DNA of 64,000 bases from [Eubacterium] saphenum (GCA_004557645.1 SFGI01000002.1:72768-136767), one strand, 5' to 3'. Positions 9,093 through 18,532 are shown, counted from the stretch's first letter. A program made the numbers and translations. The notes: generated from the letters alone by a model not told the origin.

Positions 9093-9470
9093 TCACCCCT
9101 TTGTTTCTTCCTCGATGAATGCTTTCAAATCCTCCAATTCCTCCTTGGTAACGGAATGGTTTTCGTATAAACACGCCACCAAATCCCGCAGAGAACCGCC
9201 CGTCCATTTCTGGAAATAGCGGCGGCTGTCCTCCGCCAGATAGTCCTCCTCCGTCACCAGTGGGTCGTAAAAGCGGCTTTTGCCCCTCTTTTCTGTGGCA
9301 AGAAAGCCCCTGTTCACCAGCCTGCCCAAAAGGGTCTGCAAAGCAGAAAGGTTCCAAAGTCGTTCCTTTTGCAGTTCTTCCCGAATGGCGGCAGTGCAGA
9401 TGGGCGTTTCGCTGTGCCAGATGACCTGCATCACTTTCAATTCCGTATCCGGTAATTTTTGTTTTTCCAT
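9093..9470 (-). CDS. BlaI/MecI family repressor
   Basis: This 125-residue protein is of the usual size for BlaI/MecI/CopY repressors. The winged helix begins LPDTELKVMQVIWHSE and continues through a recognition region with TLLGRLVNRGFLATEKRGKSRFY. The C-terminal part is helical and would form the dimer and the site cleaved when the BlaR1 partner is activated. It is the first gene of the pair, and its own promoter overlaps two operator-like palindromes (9487-9530), so autorepression is likely. The start at 9470 is preceded by GGGGTGAG. Confidence 0.9.
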   Translation of the reverse strand: MEKQKLPDTELKVMQVIWHSETPICTAAIREELQKERLWNLSALQTLLGRLVNRGFLATEKRGKSRFYDPLVTEEDYLAEDSRRYFQKWTGGSLRDLVACLYENHSVTKEELEDLKAFIEEETKG

Positions 9471-9486
9471 ATGCTCACCCCATTTA

Positions 9487-9541
9487 CCTACATTTGTATG
9501 TTTTATATCTATAACATACGCTTGTATGTTTCATTTGTCAA
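9487..9541 (-). promoter_or_regulatory. blaI promoter with two BlaI-type operators
   Basis: On the minus strand TTGACA (9536-9541) and TATGTT (9513-9518) are 17 bases apart. AACATACgcttGTATGTT (9513-9530) is a palindrome with perfect 7-bp arms covering the -10 and spacer. A second copy, TACATTTGTATG (9489-9500), covers the start of transcription. Both match the TACA..TGTA pattern of BlaI/MecI operators, so binding at both would block the promoter. Confidence 0.8.
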
Positions 9542-9542
9542 T

Positions 9543-9584
9543 AAAAAAATACCAATCTCTTAAAATCTTAAGAAATTGGTATTT
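9543..9584 (-). terminator. Terminator downstream of the carbonic anhydrase
   Basis: The stem AATACCAAT/ATTGGTATT (9549-9557 with 9574-9582) is followed on the minus strand by a T run. It separates the carbonic anhydrase from the blaI promoter. Confidence 0.75.
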
Positions 9585-9591
9585 TGCAAAC

Positions 9592-10140
9592 TTAGATGGC
9601 ACGCATTGCCCCAGTATGAGGGTCCATGATAAAGCCCAGAACCTCCAAGTCTTTGGGCAGGAGAGGATGATTTTCAATGGCATCCACGGTACTCTGCACA
9701 GAATCATAGATATCGCCGAAGCCTGTCAGCCACTGCTCCACGTTCTTGTGGTTTTCATCCACATGGTCGATGGCTTCCTGGGTAATGCCCCGAGCTTTCA
9801 TCTTTGCGATCATTTCTTTGGGGTCCAGCAATCTGCCGCCGCAGTCGTCATGCCCAATGACAAGGACTGTATCCACACCCAGTTCATACACCGCCAGCAG
9901 CAGGCTGAAGATCACACTGCCATAGGGATGCATCACACGACCGCCGGCATTTTTGATCAGCTTCACATCGCCGTTTTTCAGCCCCAATGCCGCAGGCAGC
10001 AGCTCCGTCATGCGGGTATCCATACAGGAGAGGATGGCAATCTTGCGGTCGGGGTATTTTGTGGTGGCATATTTTTCATATAATCCATGCTCAACGAATA
10101 CACGGTTATATTCCAGCATCTTCCTTACAAATTCATTCAT
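9592..10140 (-). CDS. Beta-class carbonic anhydrase
   Basis: This 182-residue cytoplasmic enzyme would interconvert CO2 and bicarbonate. It carries the beta-class motifs ILSCMDTR (Cys39, with the Asp41-Arg43 dyad) and GHDDCGG (His97, Cys100), which give the zinc ligands and the catalytic pair. It is a short, single-domain member of the type common in Firmicutes. GAGGTGA lies upstream of the ATG. It has its own terminator and is probably transcribed alone. Confidence 0.92.
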   Translation of the reverse strand: MNEFVRKMLEYNRVFVEHGLYEKYATTKYPDRKIAILSCMDTRMTELLPAALGLKNGDVKLIKNAGGRVMHPYGSVIFSLLLAVYELGVDTVLVIGHDDCGGRLLDPKEMIAKMKARGITQEAIDHVDENHKNVEQWLTGFGDIYDSVQSTVDAIENHPLLPKDLEVLGFIMDPHTGAMRAI

Positions 10141-10248
10141 ATATGTATCACCTCATGTCAAAGATTTCCTACTATTATACTGCATTTTCAAAAAAATGAA
10201 AAGCCTGTACATCGTCAGGAAAAGACTTGGAAAAGTGCAGGTTTCGCC

Positions 10249-10286
10249 AAAAAAGAAAGGCGCACAGAAAATTTCTGCACGCCAAT
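10249..10286 (-). terminator. Terminator of rnpB
   Basis: The near-perfect stem GGCGTGCAGAAA/TTTCTGTGCGCC is followed on the minus strand by TTTCTTTTTT, about 20 bases past the 3' end of the RNase P RNA. Confidence 0.85.
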
Positions 10287-10302
10287 TTTTTTGAAAATAA
10301 GA

Positions 10303-10652
10303 AGTGAGCAAGCCTGTAAGCCGGGTTCTGTTTTTCAGACAGCCATCTATCTTGGTCCGCTGTTGCCAGCGGCATCATGCGACTTTTTCGAGACGGAACG
10401 AGCAGCCCCATTATCTCTGTTTGTCTTGCTTCGGGCGGAGTTTACATTGACCCATGATGTTACCACCACAGCGGTAGGCTCTTACCCCACCTTTCCATTA
10501 TGACCTGCCAAAGCAGGCTACCTATTTCTGTTGCACTTGTCCTGGAGTCGCCTCCGCCGGCCGTTAGCCGGCACCCTGCTCTGCGAAGCCCAGACTTTCC
10601 TCACTCCTGCGGTACAAAGTACTTTGGAGCGCGACTGTCCAGCTTACTCACG
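10303..10652 (-). ncRNA. rnpB: RNase P RNA
   Basis: The catalytic RNA of ribonuclease P trims the 5' leader of tRNA precursors. On the minus strand the 5' end (GAGTAAGCTGGACAGTCGCG), the conserved GAGGAAAGTCTGGGCT block, and the 3' end (ACAGAACCCGGCTTACAGGC) are all present and in order, and the 5' and 3' ends can pair to form helix P4/P1-type contacts. The length of about 350 nucleotides is normal. A terminator follows at 10249-10286. End positions are good to within a few bases. Confidence 0.95.
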
Positions 10653-10684
10653 GATAAATATTATACTCTATTTCAAATTTTCTG

Positions 10685-12346
10685 TCAAACCTTAAAGCAG
10701 CTGCCGCCAACAAATTCCTTGATGAGGGAATTATTGGGAATCTCCAGCCCCGGTGCCGCCAGGAAATAACCCAGGAATTTGATGAGACGTTTTGCCGTCA
10801 CATATTCGGGCATGGAAGGGTCGATGGCAAAAAGCTGAGGCTCTGCATACTGCTTCAGCACGCTCAATTCATACAATGTGGCAGAATTGAATACCGCATC
10901 GGCATTTTCCTGGAAGGGGAAGATATTATCCTCCTCCCCTTGGGTCACTTCATTCCAAGAGGAAATGGTCGTTGCCGCACTTCTGCCGCGGAACTGGAAA
11001 TCCCGCACCATGCGGCGGATCAAACGGCTGTCGGAAGTGGAAATCCGGTTATGGTCATCGATATTCAACTGCGTGATGGCACTGATGAAAATTTTGAATT
11101 TATTTTCCGCGGGAATTTCTGGTGTCAGGCGGTCATTCAGGCCATGGATACCCTCCATCACCAGAATCTCCCCTTCCCCCAACTGAACAAAATCGCCATT
11201 ATATTCCCGTTTGCCTGTTACAAAATTATAGAAGGGCAGTTCCACTTTTTCCCCGGCGATGATCTTTTTCAGGTCATCGTTCAACAGCTTCAGGTCAAGG
11301 GCTTCGATCCGTTCAAAATTTTTCTTGCCGTTTTCATCCAGAGGGGTATCCTCCCGATTGATGAAATAATCATCCAGAGAAACCTTGTGGGGCTTCACGC
11401 CCAAGGCCCGCAGCTGAATACACAGGCGGTTGGCAAAAGAAGTTTTGCCGGAGGAGGAAGGCCCTGCGATCAGGACCACCTTCACTTTATCCATTTTATG
11501 ATAGATCTGGTCGGCGATCTGAGCGATCTTCTTTTCGTGAAGGGCTTCATTGATGCGGATCAGGTCGCCGAATTTACCCTCTACAATGCTGTTATTCAGG
11601 TCTGCCACATTGGAAACTTCCATCAGCTGACACCAACGCATCTGTTCCATGAAAGCACCGCTGATTTTGGGAGAATCCTGAAATGGCAGCAGTTCTCTGG
11701 GATTTTCAGGGTCGGGGAAGCGCAGCAGAAAGCCATTTTCATAGGGCATCAGCCCAAACAGCTGCAGTGCGCCCGTGGAAAGGGGCATATAGCCGTAGAA
11801 ATAATCATAAAATCCATCCAGTTCGTACAGGTTGATATTGGAAGCACGGCGGAAACGGAACAGCTCCGCTTTATCCTTCATGCCCTGTTTTTTCGCAATG
11901 TTGATGGCGATATCCTTGCGGAATGTCCGTTTCAGGATAGGCAGGTCTGCAGCCACATATTCTTTCATTTTATTTTCCAGCTGAGAAAGTAATGCTTCTG
12001 TGATCTCTATGGCAGGCTTGCGGATTTCACAGTAGAGATTGCCCCGCAGGGAATGTTCGATCACGACCAAGGCATCTTCCCCAATGATATCCCTTGCCGC
12101 CTTTACCAGCAGGAAGGAGACCCCACGGTGATACAGGCGCATGCCTTCTTCGTCCCGCAGGTCGAGGAAAGAGATATCGTCTGCATCTGTGATCTCATAA
12201 TCCAGTTCTTTCAGCACATTTCCCTGCTTTGCCAGCAGGATGGCAGAAGGGAAATCCCCCTGAAATTCTTTCGCCAATTCCCCAAAGGTCATGCCTTCGG
12301 GAATCTGCATTTCTTTTCCCATAACATTTACTTTATTTGTTTCCAC
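10685..12346 (-). CDS. Nucleoside kinase with TGS and uridine-kinase domains
   Basis: This 553-residue protein combines an N-terminal TGS-like domain and a threonyl-tRNA synthetase-like second domain (together about residues 1-230) with a C-terminal uridine kinase/phosphoribulokinase domain. The P-loop AGPSSSGKTS is at about residues 292-301, and the base/sugar-binding region follows with SLDDYF and MEGIHGLND. This architecture is widespread in Clostridia and is annotated as nucleoside kinase; the nucleoside is not certain. It is the last protein gene of the trmK-nif3 run and ends just before rnpB. Confidence 0.88.
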   Translation of the reverse strand: METNKVNVMGKEMQIPEGMTFGELAKEFQGDFPSAILLAKQGNVLKELDYEITDADDISFLDLRDEEGMRLYHRGVSFLLVKAARDIIGEDALVVIEHSLRGNLYCEIRKPAIEITEALLSQLENKMKEYVAADLPILKRTFRKDIAINIAKKQGMKDKAELFRFRRASNINLYELDGFYDYFYGYMPLSTGALQLFGLMPYENGFLLRFPDPENPRELLPFQDSPKISGAFMEQMRWCQLMEVSNVADLNNSIVEGKFGDLIRINEALHEKKIAQIADQIYHKMDKVKVVLIAGPSSSGKTSFANRLCIQLRALGVKPHKVSLDDYFINREDTPLDENGKKNFERIEALDLKLLNDDLKKIIAGEKVELPFYNFVTGKREYNGDFVQLGEGEILVMEGIHGLNDRLTPEIPAENKFKIFISAITQLNIDDHNRISTSDSRLIRRMVRDFQFRGRSAATTISSWNEVTQGEEDNIFPFQENADAVFNSATLYELSVLKQYAEPQLFAIDPSMPEYVTAKRLIKFLGYFLAAPGLEIPNNSLIKEFVGGSCFKV

Positions 12347-12361
12347 TCTATGCGCCTCCTT

Positions 12362-13483
12362 TTAAATCGTCCAGAAGGTCTGCCCGTTTTCTTCGGAGCA
12401 GACAACCTCGATATTCCAGCCATTTTTCTGTGCCGCTTCTGTCAGCTTTTTCTGCAGAACGGGCACGATCAAGACTTCGCTGGCATAATGGGTCACATCT
12501 GCCACAGCGATGCCCAATTCCACGGCTTTCTGAGCTTCATGATATTTGATATCCCCCGTCAGGTAGGCATCGCAGCCCTTGGCAGCCGCAAGGGAAACAA
12601 AATCCACCCCTGCACCGGTGCAAAGGCCGACTTTTTTCACCAGCTTATCCCCATCGCCCACCAGACGGATATGGTCTAAGTTCAGTTTTTTCCGCAGCAT
12701 TTCTGCAAATTCCCGAAAAGGCAGGGCTTCGGGAAGTTCGCCCATACGACCGATCCCCTCTTTTTTGCCCTTCTGATCCACGGGATAAATATCATAAGCC
12801 GCTTCTTCGTAAGGATGAGCGGCGATCATCGCTCTTACCACTGCAGTGGCTTTTTCTGCGGGAACGATGGTTTCCAGACGGATTTCCTCGGCAACTTCCA
12901 GCTTGCCCTGTTCGCCTAGGAAGGGGTTCGTTCCCTCCAAGGGCAGGAAGGTGCCTTTGCCGGCAGTACCGAAGGTGCAATGGGAATAGGCACCGATATG
13001 GCCTGCGCCTGCTTCGCACATGGCACTGCGTACTGCATCTTCATAGCCTACAGGCACATAAACCACGATTTTTTTCAGTTCCTGGGCCCATGTTTCTTCC
13101 AAAATCTCAATTTTTTCCAGACCTGCCAGCTCTGCCAGCACATCATTGGTGCCACCCTCTGCCACATCCAGATTGGTATGGGCAGAGAAAGCAGCAATGC
13201 CGTTTTCGATCAACGCATAAATCCGCTTACCCAAGGGGTTATCCGCTGTAATGCTTTCGATCTTTTTGAACAAAAGCATGGGATGATGGGTAACGATCAT
13301 ATCCGCACCGATGCGCTTTGCTTCTTCGATGACAGGCTCGATCACATCCAGAGCCACCAAAATCTTTTTCACTTCTTTTCCAGGGTCGCCGATGGCAAGA
13401 CCGGGCTTATCCCAGCCCTCTGCCAATTTTGCCGGGGCAATCGTCTCCATCACACCCATGATATCCTTCACTGTTACAGACAT
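12362..13483 (-). CDS. Nif3-like dinuclear metal-centre protein
   Basis: This 373-residue protein belongs to the NIF3/YqfO family (often listed as GTP cyclohydrolase I type 2 homologue). Metal ligands are seen in VTHHPMLLF (about residues 64-72) and AHTNLD (about 100-105), and near the end in HYASE. The insertion of about 100 residues in the middle is the PII-like domain found in Firmicute members. The start overlaps the end of trmK by ten bases, the conserved trmK-nif3 arrangement, so the two are translated together. The biochemical role in this organism is unknown. Confidence 0.9.
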   Translation of the reverse strand: MSVTVKDIMGVMETIAPAKLAEGWDKPGLAIGDPGKEVKKILVALDVIEPVIEEAKRIGADMIVTHHPMLLFKKIESITADNPLGKRIYALIENGIAAFSAHTNLDVAEGGTNDVLAELAGLEKIEILEETWAQELKKIVVYVPVGYEDAVRSAMCEAGAGHIGAYSHCTFGTAGKGTFLPLEGTNPFLGEQGKLEVAEEIRLETIVPAEKATAVVRAMIAAHPYEEAAYDIYPVDQKGKKEGIGRMGELPEALPFREFAEMLRKKLNLDHIRLVGDGDKLVKKVGLCTGAGVDFVSLAAAKGCDAYLTGDIKYHEAQKAVELGIAVADVTHYASEVLIVPVLQKKLTEAAQKNGWNIEVVCSEENGQTFWTI

Positions 13484-14160
13484 GCCAATGCCTCCCTCAT
13501 CATAGCCAGCTTTTCTTCCACCTCCGGCAGACGCTTTTGGGCGTTTTCCGTAGGGTTGTTTTTGAGTTTTTCGAAAAGACGGCTGTATTTTCCTTCCTCA
13601 TGCAATAACAATTCTTTCAACAGAGGCTCTTTTTTCTCCAAGAGCTTTTTACCGTAGAGATAATCGATCTCCCTGTCATATTTTTCTTCTTCCTTCGCGC
13701 AGCGCATCACCACATAGGGCTTATTATCCTCTTTCAGCATATGCTCCTCTTTGATAGCAAAGCCGATTTCATGCAAATATTTTCTGACCTCACCGAAATC
13801 CCGCTGAGGAGAAAGCACCAATTCTTTCAGGCTTGCCGCCACCTCCGGGCTATCCTGCAGGATATGTACGATGAGCATACCGCCCATGCCCGCCAGGATA
13901 GCTGTTTCCACTTCAAAGGGCCGCAGAGGGATCAGCCCGCTGCCCAGCCGTGTCTCAATGGCATTTTCCGCCCCATAGAGCGCAATATTCGCCCTGCATT
14001 TTTCCAAGGGGCCTTTTCGCACATCGCATGCATAGGCTTTTTTGATCTTCCCCTGCAAATATAGATAAATGGGTACATAGCCATGGTCTGTCCCGATATC
14101 CGCTATCGTTTCATGGGAGACCAGACTTGCCACCAGTTCCAGTCGTTTCGATAGTTCCAT
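13474..14160 (-). CDS. trmK: tRNA (adenine(22)-N1)-methyltransferase
   Basis: This 228-residue SAM-dependent enzyme methylates A22 of tRNAs. The SAM-binding motif IADIGTDHGYVPIYL is at about residues 19-33, and the later ILAGMGGMLI is typical of the TrmK (COG2384) family. The C-terminal third is a coiled-coil rich helical domain with many Lys and Glu. I start at the ATG at 14160 because AAAAGGAGG lies before it; the frame extends 16 codons further upstream into the rpoD terminator, which is unlikely to be coding. It overlaps nif3 by ten bases. Confidence 0.92.
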   Translation of the reverse strand: MELSKRLELVASLVSHETIADIGTDHGYVPIYLYLQGKIKKAYACDVRKGPLEKCRANIALYGAENAIETRLGSGLIPLRPFEVETAILAGMGGMLIVHILQDSPEVAASLKELVLSPQRDFGEVRKYLHEIGFAIKEEHMLKEDNKPYVVMRCAKEEEKYDREIDYLYGKKLLEKKEPLLKELLLHEEGKYSRLFEKLKNNPTENAQKRLPEVEEKLAMMREALACL

Positions 14161-14194
14161 AATTCCTCCTTTTTTTGTAGGGCTTTGCCCCGCA

Positions 14195-14231
14195 AAAAAG
14201 GGCGACACAAATTTGTGTCCGCCCTCTTTTC
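14195..14231 (-). terminator. Terminator of rpoD
   Basis: The stem GGGCGGACACAAA/TTTGTGTCGCCC is followed on the minus strand by six T. It ends the dnaG-rpoD unit before trmK. Confidence 0.85.
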
Positions 14232-14241
14232 TTTATCCCTA

Positions 14242-15324
14242 TTATTCCAAATAATCCTTCAATTTTTTACTTCTGCTGGGATGGCGCAGCTTACGGAGAG
14301 CCTTCGCCTCGATCTGGCGGATACGTTCTCTGGTAACATTAAATTCCTTGCCCACTTCTTCCAGCGTTCTTGCTCTGCCGTCATCCAGCCCAAAACGCAG
14401 GCGCAGTACCTTTTCTTCTCTTTCTGTCAGAGTATCCAGCACCTCGATGAGCTGTTCCTTCAGCAGGGTAAAGGCTGCCGCTTCCGCAGGGGCAGGAATA
14501 TCATCATCGGGGATGAAATCACCCAGATGGCTGTCTTCTTCCTCACCGATAGGCGTTTCCAGAGAAACGGGTTCCTGGGCGATCTTCATGATCTCCCTAA
14601 CCTTTTCCTCGGGCATCTGCATTTCCACAGCCAGTTCTTCCGCGGTCGGTTCACGGCCCAGTTCCTGCAGCAGCTGTCTGGAAATGCGGATCAGTTTATT
14701 GATCGTCTCTACCATATGCACGGGGATACGGATGGTACGAGCCTGATCCGCAATGGCGCGGGTGATGGCCTGTCTGATCCACCATGTGGCATAAGTGGAG
14801 AATTTGAAGCCTTTATGGAAGTCGAATTTTTCAACGGCTTTGATCAAGCCCAGGTTGCCTTCCTGGATCAGGTCAAGGAACAGCATCCCACGGCCCACAT
14901 ATCTTTTCGCAATGCTGACAACCAGACGCAGGTTGGCTTCTGCCAGTTTCTTTTTGGCTGCTTCCCCTTCGGGGCCCCCTTCTTCCATTTTCTGGGCCAA
15001 TTCGATTTCTTCTTCTGCTGTCAGCAGAGGCACTTTACCGATTTCTTTCAGATACATACGCACGGGGTCATCGATATTGATGCCTTCGGGCAGTGTCAGG
15101 TCAAGCTCTTTTTCGACCTCTTCTTCCGCTTCAATATTCCCGAGGATATCGATACCCTGGCTTTCCAGATATTCATAGATACGATCGATACGGTCAGGAT
15201 CCAAGTCCAAATCCGCCAGATGATCCATGATCTCCTTATATTCCAATACACTTTTTTTCTTTTTGCCCATCTGGACCAATTCTTCCAGTCTGGTCAATAA
15301 TGTTGTTTCTTCGACGGATTTCAA
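14242..15324 (-). CDS. rpoD: Primary RNA polymerase sigma factor
   Basis: This 360-residue housekeeping sigma-70 factor (SigA) has region 1.1-like N-terminal sequence, the DPVRMYLKEIGKVPLLTAEEE start of region 1.2, region 2 with RFSTYATWWIRQAI-type sequence (FKFSTYATWWIRQAIT, -10 recognition) and region 4 with TLEEVGKEFNVTRERIRQIE (-35 recognition). The start is a TTG, supported by AAGGAAGG six bases upstream and no nearby ATG. It directly follows dnaG, the classical macromolecular synthesis operon order of Firmicutes. Confidence 0.97.
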   Translation of the reverse strand: MKSVEETTLLTRLEELVQMGKKKKSVLEYKEIMDHLADLDLDPDRIDRIYEYLESQGIDILGNIEAEEEVEKELDLTLPEGINIDDPVRMYLKEIGKVPLLTAEEEIELAQKMEEGGPEGEAAKKKLAEANLRLVVSIAKRYVGRGMLFLDLIQEGNLGLIKAVEKFDFHKGFKFSTYATWWIRQAITRAIADQARTIRIPVHMVETINKLIRISRQLLQELGREPTAEELAVEMQMPEEKVREIMKIAQEPVSLETPIGEEEDSHLGDFIPDDDIPAPAEAAAFTLLKEQLIEVLDTLTEREEKVLRLRFGLDDGRARTLEEVGKEFNVTRERIRQIEAKALRKLRHPSRSKKLKDYLE

Positions 15325-15363
15325 CGCAATCCTTCCTTTCTCTGTTCATATAGTCTAACCATA

Positions 15364-17142
15364 TCAAATGGTAATATACAGGGAATCCAGTTTTCTCTTG
15401 GCTTCCACCAGCCTTTGGATCTCTTCCACGGTGGTGGCGTTTGCCGTCAAATGGTCGATCTTTGTCCGTTTCAGCCGCCGCACCTGTTCATTGATGGCTT
15501 TTTCCATATCCGCCCCGTTTTCTGTGGGCAGCTGCACCGCAAAGATCTCTGTCACCATTTTCTGTTCTTTTGTTTCCTCAAAACGGCTCACCAGATCGGC
15601 TGGGAACACATGACCCGAGGACCTCCAGAGTTCACCGATATAGCCGAAAGCTCTGCGAAAGACTTCTTCCGTGAAATCGTCCTCCTCTATGATGGTTTTG
15701 AGGATATCATATACGCCCTGATGCTGGGCACAATAGTATAACAAGCTTCTCTGGGCTTCCATCAGCCCTTTTTCTGTTTTCCTGCCCTCTATGCTGTAAG
15801 TCTTCAAATTCTGCTGCCGTCTTTCCGCTTCCTTTTGGAAAGCCTCATCTTCTTTTCGCATCAGTTTTCCGATCTCACTGCAGATGGCTTCTTCTTCCAC
15901 GCCTGTGACCCGGCTGACTTCGCCGAGGTAGACGTTGCGTTCGATCTCGCTGTCCAGTTTTGCCAAAATCTCCGCCGCTTCGGTGGCGAAGCGCACCCGG
16001 TGTTCCGGGTTTTTCAGATTATATTTTCGCTGGATACAAGCGATCTCAAAGGATATATAATGCACAGCATTGATTAACAATTTAGAAAATTCCGCTGCGC
16101 CCTTTGCCTTGATAAATTCGTCAGGGTCCTTCCCATCGGGAACTTGAGTGACTTTGACCCGGAACCCATTTTTCACCAGCACGGGGATGGCCCGCAGTGC
16201 TGCGTTGGTTCCGGCTTCGTCACTATCATAGAGCAAAATGACATCATCGGCAAAACGCTTCAATGTCCTTGCGTGCTCCTGATTGAATGCTGTGCCCAAG
16301 GATGCCACAACATTGTGGAACCCTGCCTGATAGATGGAAAGCATGTCCATATAGCCCTCCACCAGAATCAGTTCCCGTTTCCTTGCTGCCTTGGCAAAAT
16401 TCAAACCGTAGAGGTTTCTGCTTTTGCTGAACAGGATGGTTTCGGGAGAATTCAGATATTTTGGTTCACCCTTGGCAAGGATGCGCCCGCCGAAGCCAAC
16501 GACCCGCCCCTGCACATCGAAAATAGGGAACATCAACCGACCGCGGAAACGGTCATGATAGCCTTTGCCATCTTTATTTTCCAGCACCAGCCCTGTTTTC
16601 AGGATATCAGATACGCTGAAGCCCTTTTCCTTCAGATGCTTGAAGAGGGCATCATAGCGATCGGGGGAATAGCCGATGCCGAATTTTCTTGCGATCCTGG
16701 GGTCCATCTGCCGTTTTTGCAGATAGGCTCTCGCCTCTTTCCCCTCCTCGCTCTGCAGGCAATCGTAAAAAAATCTGCCTGCGGTGGTGTGTATATCGAA
16801 CAATCTTTGCTTCAACTGCTCTGCAGCGATGGCCTGAGCATTTTTTTCCGGCTCCGGCAGAGTGATATGGGCTCTGTCTGCCAGCCGCTTCATGGCTTCG
16901 GGGAAGTCACAGTTTTCCATTTCCATCAGGAAGGAAAATACATTCCCCGCTGCGCCGCAACCAAAGCAGTAGTAAAACTGTTTTTCGCTGTTGACGGAAA
17001 AGGAAGCAGTCTTTTCGTTATGAAAAGGGCATAGCCCAAAATAGGAACTGCCCTTCTGCTTCAATGGAACATACTGGGAAATGACTTCAACGATATCGTT
17101 CTGCAGGCGTACTTCGTCGACGACCTCTCTCGGATATCTCAC
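15364..17142 (-). CDS. dnaG: DNA primase
   Basis: This 592-residue primase makes RNA primers at the replication fork. The CHC2 zinc finger is intact (Cys38, His41, Cys59, Cys62). The DnaG core and Toprim domain follow, with LVEGYMDMLS at about residue 260 and the acidic DSDEAG motif at about 310. The C-terminal part is the helicase-binding domain. Translation starts at a GTG at 17142, with GGGGAG upstream; the first residues (MRYPREVVDEVR) match the usual DnaG start. It is 39 bases upstream of rpoD and co-transcribed with it. Confidence 0.97.
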   Translation of the reverse strand: MRYPREVVDEVRLQNDIVEVISQYVPLKQKGSSYFGLCPFHNEKTASFSVNSEKQFYYCFGCGAAGNVFSFLMEMENCDFPEAMKRLADRAHITLPEPEKNAQAIAAEQLKQRLFDIHTTAGRFFYDCLQSEEGKEARAYLQKRQMDPRIARKFGIGYSPDRYDALFKHLKEKGFSVSDILKTGLVLENKDGKGYHDRFRGRLMFPIFDVQGRVVGFGGRILAKGEPKYLNSPETILFSKSRNLYGLNFAKAARKRELILVEGYMDMLSIYQAGFHNVVASLGTAFNQEHARTLKRFADDVILLYDSDEAGTNAALRAIPVLVKNGFRVKVTQVPDGKDPDEFIKAKGAAEFSKLLINAVHYISFEIACIQRKYNLKNPEHRVRFATEAAEILAKLDSEIERNVYLGEVSRVTGVEEEAICSEIGKLMRKEDEAFQKEAERRQQNLKTYSIEGRKTEKGLMEAQRSLLYYCAQHQGVYDILKTIIEEDDFTEEVFRRAFGYIGELWRSSGHVFPADLVSRFEETKEQKMVTEIFAVQLPTENGADMEKAINEQVRRLKRTKIDHLTANATTVEEIQRLVEAKRKLDSLYITI

Positions 17143-17355
17143 GTGATCACTCCCCTTCCTAACAGTCGAAAAGGAAGCGTTTTCACTTCCTTTCTCCTAT
17201 TTAGATTCGACATTTTTGCGGAAAATCCTTCTCCATTGTATACATTTTGTAGGGATGAACAAAAAAAATGCAAAAACCCCTTGACTTTTTCAAACTTTGT
17301 GCAAAATGCAATAATGATTTCAATCAAAAATGTTCCTTTTTTCAACCAGATCCTC

Positions 17356-18369
17356 TCAAAGGACCGTCCATTCCTGGGGGATAAACAGCTCCTTATATTT
17401 TGCCACAGCAAAACGATCCGTCATACAGGCAATATAATCACAGACCACCTGACGCACCGGGTCACCATCCTCCAACAGCACCTGAAATTCGGAAGACATT
17501 TCTTCGGGGTATTCCAAATAATAATCAAACAGATCGCCGATAATTTTTTCCGCTTTTTTATGCTCCGCTACAGCAATATCGCTGGCATAAACATGCCTGA
17601 ACATAAAGGCCCGCAGGTCTTTCAGGGTCGTCCGCATTTCTTCGCTCATGCGGATATCATTGATATCCATACTGTTTTGGATCGTATCCCGCACCATGGC
17701 GTTAATGCGGCTGCTGGAACGGGTGCCGATACGGGCAACGATCTCTCTGGGAATATCCCGGGGACGCAGCATCCCCGCCCGGATGGCATCATCAATATCA
17801 TGGTTGGTATAGGCAATTTTATCGGAAAGCTGTACGATCTTCCCTTCCAAAGTGGCAGGGCTGCCGCTGGTGCGGTGGTTCAAAATACCATCCCGCACTT
17901 CCCACGTCAGATTCAGCCCACGACCGTCTTTTTCCAGCCGTTCCACCACCCGCAGGCTCTGCTCATTATGGGCAAAGCCGCCGCTGTCTTTGCAAAGGGT
18001 GTCCAGCTTTCTCTCCCCTGCATGGCCAAAAGGGGTATGGCCCAAATCGTGACCCAAAGCGATGGCCTCCGTCAGATCTTCATTCAGGCGCAATGCACGG
18101 GCAATGCTTCTGGCGATCTGGGAAACCTCCAGGGTATGGGTCAGGCGGGTGCGGTAATGGTCCCCCTCCGGGGAGATGAATACCTGTGTTTTATGCTTCA
18201 TGCGGCGAAAGGATTTGCAATGGATGATACGGTCTCTGTCCCGCTGGAAATCCGTACGGATATCGCATTTTTCCTCTTCCCTCTGCCGACCTTTCGTATT
18301 GACGCTTTTTGTGGCAAACTGCCCCAGCATCTTCTCTTCCAGTTCTTCTTGAAACTGCCGTAATTCCAT
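17356..18369 (-). CDS. dgt: Deoxyguanosinetriphosphate triphosphohydrolase-like protein
   Basis: This 337-residue HD-domain enzyme would hydrolyse dNTPs (classically dGTP) to deoxynucleoside and triphosphate. The HD motif is split as expected: HRTRLTHTLEVSQIAR (about residues 63-78), then LGHDLGHTPFGHAGE (about 107-121) and a later Asp in DKIAYTNHDIDDA. It is the short, Firmicute-type dGTPase. It lies upstream of dnaG with a 213-base AT-rich gap; both frequently neighbour each other in Clostridia. Confidence 0.92.
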   Translation of the reverse strand: MELRQFQEELEEKMLGQFATKSVNTKGRQREEEKCDIRTDFQRDRDRIIHCKSFRRMKHKTQVFISPEGDHYRTRLTHTLEVSQIARSIARALRLNEDLTEAIALGHDLGHTPFGHAGERKLDTLCKDSGGFAHNEQSLRVVERLEKDGRGLNLTWEVRDGILNHRTSGSPATLEGKIVQLSDKIAYTNHDIDDAIRAGMLRPRDIPREIVARIGTRSSSRINAMVRDTIQNSMDINDIRMSEEMRTTLKDLRAFMFRHVYASDIAVAEHKKAEKIIGDLFDYYLEYPEEMSSEFQVLLEDGDPVRQVVCDYIACMTDRFAVAKYKELFIPQEWTVL

Positions 18370-18458
18370 AGCTATCCCTCCTTCTTATACCAAAGTACAA
18401 ATTTCTCCTATTACTTTTAGAATACGCCGTTTCCCTTGAAAATCCTCTTTTTCCCATA

Positions 18459-18486
18459 GAAAAAGCCCCCTTTTTGAGAGGACTTT
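18459..18486 (-). terminator. Probable terminator of the metallophosphatase gene
   Basis: On the minus strand AGTCCTC and GGGGGCT pair (with G-T pairs) around an A-rich loop and are followed by TTTTTC. Confidence 0.5.
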
Positions 18487-18532
18487 CTGCATCATATCTG
18501 ATATTTTTTTGTTTTTGTCCGGTTTCTTCCAC

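Noticed and set aside
17281..17320. TTGACT...AATAAT promoter on the plus strand upstream of the dgt stop codon
   Set aside because: No plus-strand gene follows it; all neighbouring genes are on the minus strand.
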